Source of the DNA: Pempheris klunzingeri
Lineage: Eukaryota > Chordata > Actinopteri > Acropomatiformes > Pempheridae
Assembly (NCBI RefSeq): GCF_042242105.1
Contig: NC_092025.1
Span: 16,309,156-16,373,155 of the forward strand
DNA: 64,000 bases
Direction of reading: 5' to 3'
Part shown: positions 12,901 to 44,890 of the stretch, piece after piece
Layout of the letters: each line of letters begins with the position of its first letter
Position numbering within the stretch: position 1 is the first letter of the stretch
Made by a program: the position numbers and the translations under genes
The notes under the pieces: model-generated
The model's database searches: none
Told to the model about the DNA's origin: nothing
The model's input: the letters and a program-made list of their open reading frames with translations, nothing else

Positions 12901-15900
12901 GCGTGAAAAAACAAAGGACTTCCACATGTTTTTCCGCTGCCTTTACCAACCTTATGTACGTTGCTGTGCTGCAGCCCCTGGCCTGGCACTGACCCGGCCA
13001 CCTGGCCCCCTGCACTCTGCTCCTGCTGCTGAAGCCCTGTGGCGTTGGTGCCGGGCTCACGGTGCCAGTACACACGAATGAAGCGGTTGTTGAGCACCGC
13101 CTCGATGCTGGATATGGCGCGTCTGGCCTCTTCATTTTTTGTGTACTGGATCAGTGCCGCCTCTGGGTCTCCGCCAAACACCACCTGGATTCAGAGTACA
13201 GCAAGCAAGTTAGGTATGTGTGTATGATGAAATAAATCTTTCTACTCAACTTCATGACCTTGCAGCTGAATATCCAGCCATTTATTTTTAAATGCACCAT
13301 TTTCCTCGACTTTTTTAGCAAATCAAAGTTCTCTAATACTCAGAGTTATACTACTACAAACATTTGTCAAAATGATCATTAATGAAAACTGAGGCCCTTT
13401 GTTGAATATATTATGTATTTCACCTGGATATTGACGATGGTTCCAAACTTGCTGAAGTGCTCATTGAGCTTGGTGATGTTGTTGAGCTCACGTGGGATCT
13501 TGCGCACCTCCAACTTCGTGTTCACATAGTGATACCTCTTGGGAAAACTGCTCTTGTGTTGGTTGTTAAAGCCCGGCCTAAAACGAGAAGAAGTCTGTGA
13601 TGCTGACATCTCAACTCAGATGAATGACCTGTGGTTTGAGTTTCTGCCCTCCTACAAGCCATATAACCGTTGTACTTGAAAAAGAAGACCACATGTCAAC
13701 CAGCTCGACACTCAAGATGAATTACAAGTAGAGCCTTTGCAGTGGAGGCATCCTTGTCAGGAAGAGGTTTGTGTGCACCTGCTTCCCACAACTGAGACCA
13801 GATCAGCTCCTGACCTGAATCACCTTGGCTTGAAACAAGGCTCCCTTAGAAGTAACAGGAAATGGAGGGAGGCACCAATTTGTTTGATCAAATTTCAACT
13901 GGCCGGCTAGTTTCTTCGAATTTCTGCACAAAACCAGAACCTGTTTGGTGAAGGTATAAAGTGCCTTTGATCAGTCTGAAGTCTCCATGCCATTAAGGCA
14001 TTGATAATGTATTCAGAGGATGAAAGGCAGTGGTGAAAATTAAAGCTCAAATTTCAATGTCAAATAAAATAATAAGTAACTGATTCTGTATGTACAACAA
14101 TGTTTTCAGCCCTGTTTTTGCAGTGAAAAACAAGGCGCTATGCGCTCTATTTGCAGTGCTTTGTTGGGATTACATGTGATTCAAGATTAAGGATTTTCTA
14201 AACAGACAGGACCGTTTTCCCTTTCAAAATCTAACATCTTATTTTGAAGTGAAATGTTTCAAATACTAGTGTCTTTGAATCCTCACTTCTCCATCCAAGG
14301 TTTTTTAGCTGTTGGTCCCTCAGCTGTACTGGGTCCCATGGTTCTCTTCCTGGTGTCCTGCTCCGTGTTGAAACGGGACACGTTACTTCCAGGAGTGCTG
14401 GCTGCAGTGGCAGGCTCCGTCTGGATCACTATGTTGGCAGCTGGAAGACGCACACCGAAAGAAACAAATATACAAGAAACATAAATACTCAGAGCTTCTG
14501 TATTTCATGAGCTGTCCAATGTCATACAGTCACATCAGTCCATCAGTTGCTACCTCTGGAGCCTTGTCCTTCGCTGGAGGTGAGGCCGATAAGGTTGGAG
14601 CGCTGGGTTTGCACCCGGGGAATGAACTGGCGGTACGGGTTCCGACCTGCTGTAGTCAGGCCTGGGGATTCTGGGTTATAGCCTTCTGGGTCATAGTTAT
14701 CTAATGTGTGAAAATGAACAAACACACAAAGGTTTAGATGCAATATGAAGCATTTTTAACAGTAATGAAAATATGAAAATCTAACCTAAATAAAAAGAAT
14801 GAACACCAAAGATGAAATGAAAATACACAATGAAACCGAGCAGTCCCGCATGAATAAGTAAGTACTGCCTGGCATTCAGTGACTTATCTAGCACACAGCA
14901 ATCTTGTATAGAACGTGATGGCTTTTCCAATAGAGTGACAGCAACCTGAGACATTCTATGTTATATAGAGCTCTGAGTAGTGATTCAGATTATTATATAA
15001 TCTATACAAATATATGTAAATGCACAAATAAGGATAATAAAGTTTATACCAACAGAAAAAAGTGTATCAAAAAATGATAAAGATCAAACACCATGAGAGC
15101 TCTTATCCTGAGCCAAAGATTACTGTAGCACAAAATGCGAAGGGACTTTCAGTGACAGTTTTGACTTGGTTATCTGAGTTGAATTAAGGTTTTTAGATTG
15201 TAATTACCTAAAAATAGAGCCACTTCACTTGAACTAAGCCTTAGCTTTTCTGTATGACTGTATAATTATTTATGAACCGAATTATGGGAGAAGCACTCAG
15301 CACAATAAGATGTAGCTGGGTTAATGCTCCCATCCACTTTGTCTTCTAGGTTATTAAACAGTGCTATCCTGTGGTCACCAGCCGTTACTGCAGCCAGGAG
15401 AAATGCATGTACGTCACAAACTGCATACATTACAAAGTCAGACACAAATCAAAAACCACAAATATGTAAAACAGACACACAGGGTAGTTAAAAGTCCATA
15501 AAAAGTAACTTGACTCACTAGCTTAGTCATAATACTTTAACTTTGTAAAATCCAGTATTCTATGATTAATCGAACAAAACTCAAAGTAAGAAACAGAACA
15601 TCTCACTAAAAGGAAAAATCAAGAGCCACAATAATGTTGCTTCCCAACACACAGTCCCAATCTGAACAGGAAAAGCATCGCTGCTTACATTCAGACTGGA
15701 CATATTGGGGACGAAGAGACACAGATGAGGACGAGGAGGGAGGAGGTGGAGGAGGAGGAGGAGGAGGAAGAGTAGGTGGCAGCCCCACTCCAGGCGGTCC
15801 GATAGGAGGAGAAGAAGTGACTGCCGATTGGTGGTTGGGGGTATCGATCCCACTGGTTGCTATCAGTGGGGGTCCTGAGGAGACACAAGGCCAAGCTAAT

Positions 15901-18900
15901 GTCTCAGGTATATCGCAGGCATGACAGTGAGTCTTCGCTTTGAACAACTAAAACTCTTTTTCATGCTACAGTGATCATTTTAGTAGAACTGTGGAGGTGG
16001 CAGGAAGTGATAAGAGTGGTTCAATGCAATGCTTCAACTTTACAATATGCAATATATTTTGCATCTGATTCATAGCAAATCAGAAAAACACATAATTTCA
16101 AGAACAAGTACAGTCAAAGAAATGTGTAGATAAACCGCAATTATATTGCTGTGTTTTAATGACCATCTGCTTTGTTTTTAAAAATGTATACTGGAGTGAA
16201 ATATTGGATGGCTCAGTGAGTCTTATTCATGCAGCAAGAACAAAATGAGGTTTAAAGGTTCCAGTAATTAGGAATACGATTAGTATGCAGGGAAGAGAAG
16301 TAAACATAATTTAGAAATTCTGACTGATGCGGTCATCCTCATTTCTTGTGTGTATTTGATTAAAACCTAACATATTGTTACTCTACTGGGAAGAAAATAT
16401 GGAAAATATCAATTATTTCAGAAGCAAACTTGACTGTTTAGTTCCGTTATGGTTTCCCTGCCTCAATTGGCCTCGAAATTGAGATGGTTTTTTTTTCTCC
16501 TCCATCATGCTGAGTGAGCATGTTTTAAGTTGCTCTGAACAACAATCAAGAGGTTAAATAATTTAAATAGGCTGCTCTGTAATTGTGAAACTGAAAGGCA
16601 GGATGGTACGTAAGAAGCTGAGCAGCCTCATGAAAGGCTTTTTCTTCCACCAGGTAAAAAAAAAAAAAACCTCTACGGCTGAGTGTCTAGAGTGTTTTCA
16701 CGCATAACTTAGTTTAATATTGATAAATACTGAATACAGCAAAGCTTGTTATATAAAAGCATCTAGATACAATGAATGAATCAGTGAAGTTATACTACTA
16801 ACATCCAATATAAATTATCTGTAGGGCTACGCTGAAAGCAGACATTCCTGATCTATCACACAGAGATGGATGAAAAATGTGTCTCAAACAAGTGCTGAGG
16901 AAGAGAATAACTAGCTGCAGTGGTCTGTAGAAATGAGAAGTCACCAGTTGCTTTCCCAATCAAACTGGCCACTGCAAATATTACCACTAAAATTAAATGG
17001 CAAAACATAAGTGATTTCTCGAAGTTGACATTTTTGCACTGGTGTGGTGGTGCTACTTACCAGTCATGGGGAAGACGCCTGGTGGGGGTGGCTGGCCATA
17101 GGGTGGCATTGAAGGCATCCTGAGGGGAGGGGGGGGCTCAGTGATCGGGGGCATGGGCAGGCCGGCGGGGGGCATAACGGGTGGGGGCGGGAACGGAATC
17201 ATGTTCGGTAGATTGACATCATCAACGATGAGAGGGTCGTTGCCGTGGTCGAATGGACAAAGGTCACCACGGACACAAAATCCCTTTTCTGTGTGAAGGA
17301 GAGAAACAGATGTCAAAACTTTGACTGAACTAGACCTACTTTTACTTTTCCTTCAGACATGCTTGAGTATCCTACTGTAATCTTTCTAATGGCTTTTGGA
17401 AAAGAAAATGAGAACAAATGAAAGAACAATGAGACTAACTAAACAAGATGAAAGATTGTCCACATTCAAAGCAGCTAAAACCCACAGTGCATGTCTTTAC
17501 CCCACAGTCTCATTAAGAAACTGGGCCCCTTGTGGCTGTGCTTGAGCACTATGACAGTTAGCAGGGTGCTTCAGGGACAGTGGTTAAGTTTAAACCCTCT
17601 TGTGTCTCTGGAGAAGAGGAGCGCTGAACAGTGGTCATTAGTGATGAGACTAAACAAGGCAATCAATAACCCTCATGGGAAGATTATGGGAGAGTTCACA
17701 TAATAGCCAGAGCAAACTTTACAACAACCATGGAGGAGGGAAGGTTTCAGCAAAGAAAACAGAGGAACTGATAGAATGGAGGGATCAAAGGAAAGGAAAA
17801 AAGATGAGTCACTCTGCTCCTACCATCGTAATCCCTGCAACGCTGTTTGAGTGAAGGGCCCTTGCTGCTGAAAGGCTTGATGACACCATCTTGCCTCTGG
17901 GCGCCATGGGCGCCATAGAAGCTGGACCAGCTGTCTGTAGTGCTATCGGGCAGGTGAGCCGGTGTCGTTGCTACAGGAACGCCTCCAGGTCCTGGGACTC
18001 CAGAGGATGACGAGGAGGAAAAGGGGTGCTGAGGTGTGGGCAGGGGCAGGAGAGGCGACGGGTGCTGCTGCTGGGAGCCGGATGTGGTGGAAGAGTTGTA
18101 GCAGTCGGTGTCTTTCCTTTCTAACTCAAACTTCGACTTGAATTCTGTTAAATAAAAGCAAAAATAGAAACATTTTAACAGGACATGAATAAACATTACA
18201 GTAGAGTATTGGACCACAGCAGAAATTCACACCCTCGAAGTTTTAAGCGAAGTCTTGTTACGAAGTTTAACCTTGCTGGTAATGAGGCCAGTTCCAGCCC
18301 ATGTTGTTGAATCCCCACCGATATGGTTGCAAAGCCGTCCACATTATTCCTTATCGATTAGACACCCCAGCAACTCCAACAATCCAACAAGAAAATAAAA
18401 CAAATGGCTACATGCAGAACTGTGTCTCCTCTCAACTAGCTCTTCAACACTAATGCTCAGTTTGACTGCGAAGGCAGGAGCTTCAGGAACTTCTACACTC
18501 CTGGGTCTGGTCCCCTGTGCTGTTGTTATTGGTTGTGGGAGAACTTTCTCACCTCTGCCTCCTCTGTGCTCCCTATCCCTGCTCTTTCCTCGGCTGCCAC
18601 TCCTGCTCCGGCTGCGGCTGCGGCTCCGGCTGTAGCTCCTCCCGCGGGGGCTGCCCCTGCGACGCTCGTGGCGCTCCCGCTCGCGGTGGGAGTCGCTGCC
18701 GCTTTTCCCGTGCCGCTCGAAGTCACGGCGCTTGCGCTCATCTCGCCTCCTGTCGTCTCGGCTCCTGTGTTGTTGATGAGTTACAGGGAATATATCTGAA
18801 TCCCTATCTTTATGCCTGTTTTAAATGCAAGAGTCCAAAAGACATATTTAAGAGAAAATTAAATCAGTTAAGGTGACTGTAAATATATAAGGACACATGG

Positions 18901-21900
18901 ATCATTTTTCTATCTATATCCATTTATATGCTAATTGAAATCAGTTCTACTGGCCTTTATTTAACTGTACTGAAGAGAGAACCATACTTTTAGCTGAGAC
19001 TGGCTTTTATGCCTACATCCCCTTGTTTTCTAAGTATATTTGATCATGTTACTAAAAAACCTTCCTTCTTTCTGAACCTCAACATTTTACACATTAACAC
19101 TATCTTATAATTTCTAGTGGCACGACACCTGGCTTCTCTTGAAAGGCTGTTGGTGTTAAAAATCTAGAGGAAGTTACAGCTTTTACATGGTGAAAGCACA
19201 AGAAAATGAAAATTATCAGAATTAAACAATCACATTATTTCTGTCATGAATCAAGTGAGTGAACTTAATTACACATTAAAGTACATGAAACACTTAAAAT
19301 GTTGTTTTGAATGATAATTTAAAAGTTATTATATTGACTGGCTGTGTTATAGACAAGAGACAGGCTACTTGACACCAGGCTAAAAACAGGACTCATGGGA
19401 TTTAGAACTAGTCATGTAACCATACACCCGCATGTTAAGATGTCTACACAATTAGACAGTGCGAAATGCTGGGTTTTTAAATCAGCTGTAAGAAATAAAA
19501 GCTCTGGCATGAGACTGGGAGCAAAATGCTATATGTCTCACGCGTGAGAGCAGTAGCTGCATATGAAAACATGAAACATATCCCTGAAGCCACAGTCATA
19601 CCTGGACTCGTTGAAGTCAGAGCGGTTTCTCAGAGGACTTCTCCTCCGCCTGTTTTCTCTCTCCTCCTCTGGAGTCTCAGCCTTGAGGGAAAAAAAAACG
19701 GTTACTTGACTCAACTCCTCTCCATTTTATGTTTTTTTTTAAAACGGCTCTACCTACTAATCCAGTAAATTCTTACCTCCACAACATCCAATTTGACTGC
19801 AGGTGGTTTGACCTCCTCTTTAGGAGCTTCCTTGGCAACAGGAATTCCCAGGTAGTTCTTGGTTGTCAGACATTCAAAAAGTTTATCGACAAATCCCATT
19901 GTCTCTGCAAGGACAAAATAAATCATGTGAATAGATTTAATCCGTCACTTGACCTTTCTCCCTGAAAGGCCCTCAGGCGTGAAATGTACTGACATTCCTC
20001 CTGAATCACACAACAATAAATGCTTCTATGCTCCTGGCTGTACTAAATATATCCAAAGTCTACTACAGCAAATACAGACATAGAAACAGCACAGAGATTA
20101 AATGGGCAACTGCTGCTTGTTGAAAATGGCATTAAAGGGGATCATGGAGAAAAAATACACTCATTTACAACCATCTCTAGACATGATATTCCAAAGACTA
20201 AAAGTTATCACTGACGTGTATTCGTCACCAACAAAGTCAAAGTCTGTGATTCTTATTGCACTTTACATTTAAAATTAAAGTGAAATCATCAAATAATTTC
20301 AAACATTCAAGGAAAGGAGCACAACTCAACCCAAGCTAAACAAAGTGGCTTCATGTAATTCAGACTGGAGGCAATAGAGGGGGGAAAAGCGTTCCTTTAA
20401 ATGATGTAACACACCCTTTGGTGGCCATATTTGGACTCCACAAGTGGTTGGTGGTGATAATGTACATCTAATCTGAATATAGAACTCAAGCTTATGTTCT
20501 GAAAGGAATTTCAAAAGAGTCCTCCAGACCACACATATTTTTTGATTTATTGATGTGTTTATCAGAGTGTCCTTCACCATTTGTGGTAGCAAGCTCATAT
20601 TGACTTACAAGACACTGGGCAGCAACAACCCTAAGATAACCAAAACAAATCAGGGTTCTTCAACTGATTTTTTTTTCAGTTAGATGATTCCTCAAAGCAC
20701 TGCACACGGGGCAGTGAAACTCAAAATTAATTTCATCTTCAACAACATCAAGATCACAAAGAGCACAAAAACACAGCTCTTTGGGAAAGGTGAGGTATCA
20801 GGTCTTAACTGACTGCTAATGACTGTGATGCTGCATTAACACGATGTCTGTTCACACACTCCAAACCACATATAGTGTCTAATCAGCTGGAATGAAGGAG
20901 AAAACCCTGCTGCACAACTTTCTTGACCTGCAAAAGCTAAGATCAATATTAAAACTGTATGTTGCATTCCGTCCTGGGTTGGAGAAGCTCTGCATGGAGT
21001 TCTTACCTTTTTGTAGGAAGACATCAAGCTGATCAGCACAAAGTGCTTTCAGCTCTTTCTCCGGTTTGTCCTTCTTCACAAGAGCCACCACATAGTTGGC
21101 TAATGCAGACGGGTCAGCATCACATCTGCAGATTAGAATATACTTAGTTAAGAAATTCAGCAATTTATTATTTTACTTTAACAAATCTATGCAAAAGGAA
21201 AAAGCACTGAAGCGAGTGAAACGAGGGAGATGAACGGCATAGCTAAAACAGAGAGAAAAAACTGACATGATCTTTATAATTAAACCACCTGCAGTACACT
21301 GTATGTCACAAAGGAGTGCCATCCAGTGGTGTTCAATGAAAAAATGTTCACAACAAACCTAAACATAGTCAGCACCAAGTGAGACCCATAACAATGTGAG
21401 CAGGGCAGAACATTGCAACAAAAACTAAATCATCTTCCAAAATCTTGATCCAAACGAAAGGAAGAATTTGCACCATCTGTTTTATCTCAGAAAATCTTTA
21501 AATGCTAAAAGCTCAAAGTCCTCTCAGCCGGGAAGTGTTATTTCAACAGTACAAACAATAATATATAACTAACAACAAAACTAAATAGCTCATAGTGGAT
21601 GAAACTACAAAACTCAAAACTTCCTTCACTGACACTTTCACCTAAATAAAAATCCAATAGAGTTAGAGTACATAAGACAAACACTGCAAACTAATGAGCA
21701 ACTTGTATTGCAATAGGTCTTCCCTTAAGAATGCTAAAGAGCAGATTAATGTGCCTGAAACTAAGCTAATTGTAAATAATGTAATTGTAAATCTAAACCC
21801 ACAGAAATGTCAGTGAGAACTCCGTGAAACCAACAAAGCCACTTAGTCAAGATTCAATTAGGTTCCATATGAGGCAAAAACTATTTTGTCTTATTTCTTA

Positions 21901-22680
21901 AGAGAAGACAGGATGGCAGCACTCTCAGGGAGAGCATGCTTTCATATGTGAGACAGTGTGTGACTGATCACCTCAACAGTGCCTGTGTGTGCAACACCAT
22001 CCACTCCTCTACACACCAAGCCCCCTGTAATCACTTAAATATATAAATATAATCAATAAATCCATCCATGTATATATGTGCGTCCATTAGCATCATCTGT
22101 GTTCTCCTTACTTACAATTCAACGAGAGGGACACAGAGGAAAAGAGTGTGTAACTATGGTAACTCGAAGGACAAACACTTCTTACATAAATAAGAGTTAG
22201 CTTCATGTCTATAACTCTGTAAGCTTACGCTGAATATAGTCGAGCAGACTCAACACTTATTTTAATGCCAAGTAGCAGCATACAAGTTAGGCTACCTTTT
22301 GCAGCTTGATAGCTTGCTACGGCGTTGTGATAAAGTCACTTTATCGTGGACCAACTACGTGCTTAACTCCCCTAAAATAACTGTGCGGCAAACGTACAGC
22401 AATGTAAATTTCTTTAGCGGTAACATTAGATAAAGTAAAGCCCTGCTGTCCCTCTTTGCTATGAAAAGACAGCTAGCGGCAATGGTGGTTAGCTAACTCG
22501 TGCAAGAAATTGCCATTAGATTCTAGCAAGCACCCCATTGATGCCTTGCTAACCCACTGGCTAGCTAGCCAAGGTAGCTACTTAGCATGCGAGCTAAATG
22601 TCATTTCAATTCAACACTCACATTGGCTCCAGGAGTTTTGCCAGCCATGACTTCAAGGCTTCAACATTCTCAATGATCAT
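4464..22680 (-). CDS. rbm27: RNA-binding protein 27 (RBM27), complete, 21 coding exons
   Basis: Nuclear RNA-binding protein of the RBM26/RBM27 family, known in mammals as a partner of the exosome-linked PAXT machinery acting on polyadenylated nuclear RNA. Coding exons in transcript order: 22622-22680, 21007-21125, 19777-19904, 19602-19681, 18553-18764, 17824-18144, 17061-17288, 15689-15874, 14554-14700, 14287-14440, 13424-13577, 12951-13184, 12113-12244, 11264-11389, 11038-11112, 10686-10862, 10294-10398, 6700-6927, 6470-6553, 6170-6289, 4464-4565. They sum to 3171 nt, 1056 residues, in phase throughout; human RBM27 is about 1060. The start MIIENVEALKSWL and end ESRSWRR match the family. RBM27 rather than RBM26 is supported by peptides such as KPEERANIMKTLKEL and by the lars1 neighbour. 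Odd points: one GC-AG intron (11113-11263) and tandem donors after exon 12. Transcription is divergent from lars1. Confidence 0.95.
4889..4917. repeat. (ACCG)7 tetranucleotide microsatellite
   Basis: About seven tandem CGAC units within the last rbm27 intron. Each unit contains a CpG, which is unusual for a fish microsatellite and makes the tract mutable. Confidence 0.9.
5715..5741 (+). repeat. 27-base G homopolymer
   Basis: An uninterrupted run of G on the plus strand, hence poly-C in the rbm27 pre-mRNA (last intron). Such runs can form G-quadruplex or i-motif structures, and the exact length is easily misassembled. Confidence 0.85.
7714..7737. repeat. (GT)12 microsatellite
   Basis: Dinucleotide repeat in the 3.4-kb rbm27 intron between exons 18 and 17. 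Apart from this and the transposon-like segment at 9171-10210, I see nothing specific in that intron. Confidence 0.9.
9171..10210. mobile_element. PIF/Harbinger-like nonautonomous DNA transposon in an rbm27 intron
   Basis: A segment of about 1040 bp is flanked by TTA on both sides (9168-9170 and 10211-10213), the target duplication typical of PIF/Harbinger elements. The left end (CTGGGGTGTATTCCAGAGAG) and the reverse complement of the right end (CAGGGGTCCATTTCAGAGGG) match at 15 of 20 positions, imperfect terminal inverted repeats. Sub-terminal AACTGAGTTTGTTAAC and AACAAACTCTGAG motifs are also inverted. No transposase ORF is present, so it is a nonautonomous copy. The sequence resembles a repeat common in teleost genomes, recognised from memory. 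Confidence 0.7.
10294..12244 (-). CDS. rbm27: rbm27 exons 13-17: linker and coiled coil
   Basis: Exons 12113-12244, 11264-11389, 11038-11112, 10686-10862 and 10294-10398 encode residues 675-879, all in phase 0. Exon 13 has AYVLNKTVPKHRL. From about residue 752 the sequence becomes a long charged helix: EVLKKKQ, EALKLQQDMRKKKQEMLKTQ, NIMKTLKELTEKIAQLQNE, AQKELLDAELDFHKKM, LKRKLGQLQVE. Coiled coil probably used for partner binding. Because all five exons are symmetric, skipping any would keep the frame. The intron after exon 14 starts with GC, not GT. Confidence 0.92.
12951..13577 (-). CDS. rbm27: rbm27 exons 11-12: first RNA recognition motif
   Basis: Exons 13424-13577 and 12951-13184 encode about residues 545-674. 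RRM1 runs from about residue 565 to 640: TKLEVRKIPRELNNITKLNE (beta1/helix1), FGTIVNIQ (beta2), then exon 12 with FGGDPEAALIQYTKNEEARR (beta3/helix2) and NNRFIRVYWHRE (beta4). The intron splits the domain after beta2. Exon 12 continues into a Gln/Gly-rich tail ending VHK. Its in-frame donor is GTTGGT; a second GTAAAG donor lies 4 nt further and would shift the frame. Confidence 0.93.
14287..15874 (-). CDS. rbm27: rbm27 exons 8-10: polyproline and conserved YNPE linker
   Basis: Exons 15689-15874, 14554-14700 and 14287-14440 encode about residues 383-544. Exon 8 contains an uninterrupted run of ten prolines, written by a GGA/GGT-type trinucleotide tract on the plus strand (15739-15770). Exon 9 has the family signature NYDPEGYNPESPG ... 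QRSNLIGLTSSEG. Exon 10 has ANIVIQTEP and ends KKPWMEK. Intrinsically disordered linker between the zinc finger and RRM1. The exon 9 donor is the weak GTAGCA. Confidence 0.92.
17061..18144 (-). CDS. rbm27: rbm27 exons 6-7: serine/proline linker and CCCH zinc finger
   Basis: Exons 17824-18144 and 17061-17288 encode about residues 200-382. After a Ser/Pro/Gln-rich linker comes a single C-x8-C-x5-C-x3-H zinc finger with Cys302, Cys311, Cys317 and His321 (CRDYDEKGFC ... CPFDH). The exon 6/7 junction falls inside the finger, between its first and second cysteine. A DPLIVDDVNLPNMIPFPPPP segment and a proline/methionine-rich stretch follow. CCCH fingers of this type bind single-stranded RNA. Confidence 0.93.
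18553..19681 (-). CDS. rbm27: rbm27 exons 4-5: RS/RE-rich segment
   Basis: Exons 19602-19681 and 18553-18764 encode about residues 103-199. Exon 4 reads AETPEEERENRRRRSPLRNR. Exon 5 is dominated by Arg, Ser, Asp, Glu and His, including tandem SRSRSRSRS and HRERERHERR. Such RS/RE tracts usually mediate nuclear-speckle targeting and protein-protein contact. Exon 5 is far more GC-rich than its introns, which produces long antisense open frames (18453-18876) that are shadows. Confidence 0.92.
19777..22680 (-). CDS. rbm27: rbm27 exons 1-3: PWI-like N-terminal domain
   Basis: Exons 22622-22680, 21007-21125 and 19777-19904 encode residues 1-102. The start ATG (22678-22680) opens MIIENVEALKSWL, followed by CDADPSALANYVVALVKKDK and KELKALCADQLDVFLQK. 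This is the conserved N-terminal helical domain of RBM26/27, related to the PWI fold. Exon 1 ends in phase 2 and exon 2 in phase 1. Intron 1 is about 1.5 kb and its first part is rich in GCTA/TTAGC motifs. No upstream in-frame ATG is needed to match the family start. Confidence 0.93.
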
Positions 22681-23179
22681 CGTGAGAAAGACTATAACAC
22701 TGTCTATAAAATGAAAGTGCGTTTTGATAACCCTACTTTCATCGTCTATAAATTTATAAGCTTTAAGGCCTTCTGTCTCTCTTCACTAGCAGGTCGGACA
22801 AAGTGTTTTACGGCATAGCAACACAAGTTGAGTTGTCGTAACGCCAGCCAGACGACGCACGTTAAAACCATATCGCATCTTTATTCAAACGCGATTCATT
22901 AAATTCATCTCATCGGCCCTATAGTTGTGTATTAAATTACATAAAATTATCCAAATAATTAATACATGAATCAAAGTCCCTAATCGTCTAATATCAAACG
23001 AAACGACGACTGAGAAGTTATACGGACTACATTTCCCAGAAAACCATGCGAGGAGCTGTTCGAGGATGTCATCAGCCAGACACCGGTGGCGTGGGTCTCC
23101 CTTGTCAAACTGGAAACTATTTCCACTGTTTCGTCTGTCTAAATAATAGAGCAGCAAGTCGCTCGTAATTTGGTTGAAA
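22681..23179. promoter_or_regulatory. divergent promoter shared by rbm27 and lars1
   Basis: The start codons of rbm27 (minus) and lars1 (plus) are separated by 499 bp, so both 5' UTRs and both promoters lie here. No TATA box is evident at a useful distance. A ZNF143/SBS-like site lies at 23026-23040, nearer lars1. The same head-to-head pair exists in human. Transcription start sites cannot be placed from sequence alone. Confidence 0.75.
23026..23040 (+). promoter_or_regulatory. ZNF143/SBS-like site (ACTACATTTCCCAGA)
   Basis: The sequence matches the ACTACANNTCCCA core of the SBS motif bound by ZNF143 and associated factors, which is frequent at vertebrate housekeeping and divergent promoters. 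It lies about 140 bp upstream of the lars1 ATG. Confidence 0.65.
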
Positions 23180-43765
<20,586 letters not shown>

Positions 43766-44740
43766 AAGTATTCACCCTCTCACACACACACACACACACA
43801 GAGGCACATGGGAGCACATTCAGCAGTGAATCATTTGTAAAACGCTCAGATGCATCATGAAATGTTACAGTAAAATGGGTAATTTTAACCCAAAGCCATA
43901 AAACACTGACTCAAAAGTACATGTGTGTTTTATAATTTATGTTTCCGTACTGCACCATTTCCTACTGCACATGGTGTTAAATTTTTACAGATATACAGCT
44001 TCACACTGTTTTGCACCTTTTCACTACTGAATGCGACCGAAGGGAATATCTGAAACTAATGGGGCCTGCAAAGTTCGCCTCTATCTTCCTTTTAAAAAAA
44101 ACACACATACACACTTGCAGCACATCGAGATCTGGGTTTAGTCTGCACCAAACAGCTTTCAGGGCCTGGATAACCCTATTCTACTGGTGAAATGTGAGTA
44201 TTGGGTCTTTGGTACTTAAATTAGGTTATTTAATGGTATGAAAAAAACTACAATTAACTACAAACCTACCCTTAAGGATTTGATTCAGGGGGATGAGATG
44301 AGAATTTGTATTTTGTTCCGTCTTTTTGTCAGGTTAAAGTTGAATCTTCTAATTTTCCTCCTTGGGCCATTCTTTGTCTTGTTTGAAACGACGCACAATA
44401 AATAGGCAACTCTCTGTATAATGGAGCTTTTATGTAACGATTCTTACTGAAAGCAGCGAACAAACATCTACCACCGTGTCCTATTTTGTTGCTGGCCAAC
44501 CACTTTACTTCATGTTATTACATTGTGAGACTGCTCCCGCATCCTCCTGAATGCCTGTTGTTTTCATATCAATGGTAATGTGTCTGCTGTGTTGTTTTAT
44601 ACATTGAAGGGGAGGCATATCGTTCCCTCGTACTTTGTCAGCCTGTCAGACAGCTTTCCTATTTTCTAGCCCCGTGAATGGTGCTCGTCTGGCTTGTGCT
44701 TTTCCAGAGAAATAATAAAACCTATGAAATATTCAACCAC
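43766..44740 (+). other. lars1: lars1 3' untranslated region
   Basis: Noncoding AT-rich sequence after the TAA. AATAAA hexamers occur at 43761-43766 (overlapping the stop), 44397-44402 and 44714-44719. The last is followed by a T/C/G-rich stretch and is the likeliest main end. The 3' UTR starts with a short CA repeat (43781-43800). Confidence 0.6.
44714..44719 (+). terminator. lars1: probable distal poly(A) signal of lars1
   Basis: AATAAA inside aataataaaacc, followed by a TTGTTTCTTGTCTCTC stretch 20-40 bp downstream, the usual layout of a cleavage site. Confidence 0.5.
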
Positions 44741-44890
44741 CTTGTTTCTTGTCTCTCTCTCCCCTCTCCTTATTTCTTCGAAGCACATAAACTATAACCG
44801 TTACCCACAAGAATAAGAAGCAACAATGTGGCATGGATTTGGTGGCGGTAATCTTGGAAAAACCTAATTGTTTCTTGTTGTCATTTGGGT

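Noticed and set aside
15634..15924. Plus-strand ORF with a run of glycines
   Set aside because: Reverse complement of the polyproline tract of rbm27 exon 8; no start context or homology.
18453..18876. Overlapping plus-strand ORFs opposite rbm27 exon 5
   Set aside because: They are antisense shadows of the GC-rich RS-coding exon; the minus-strand frame matches the RBM27 family and splices in phase.
22885..23157. Minus-strand 90-codon ORF in the promoter region
   Set aside because: It has no similarity I recognise and lies between two well-supported gene starts.
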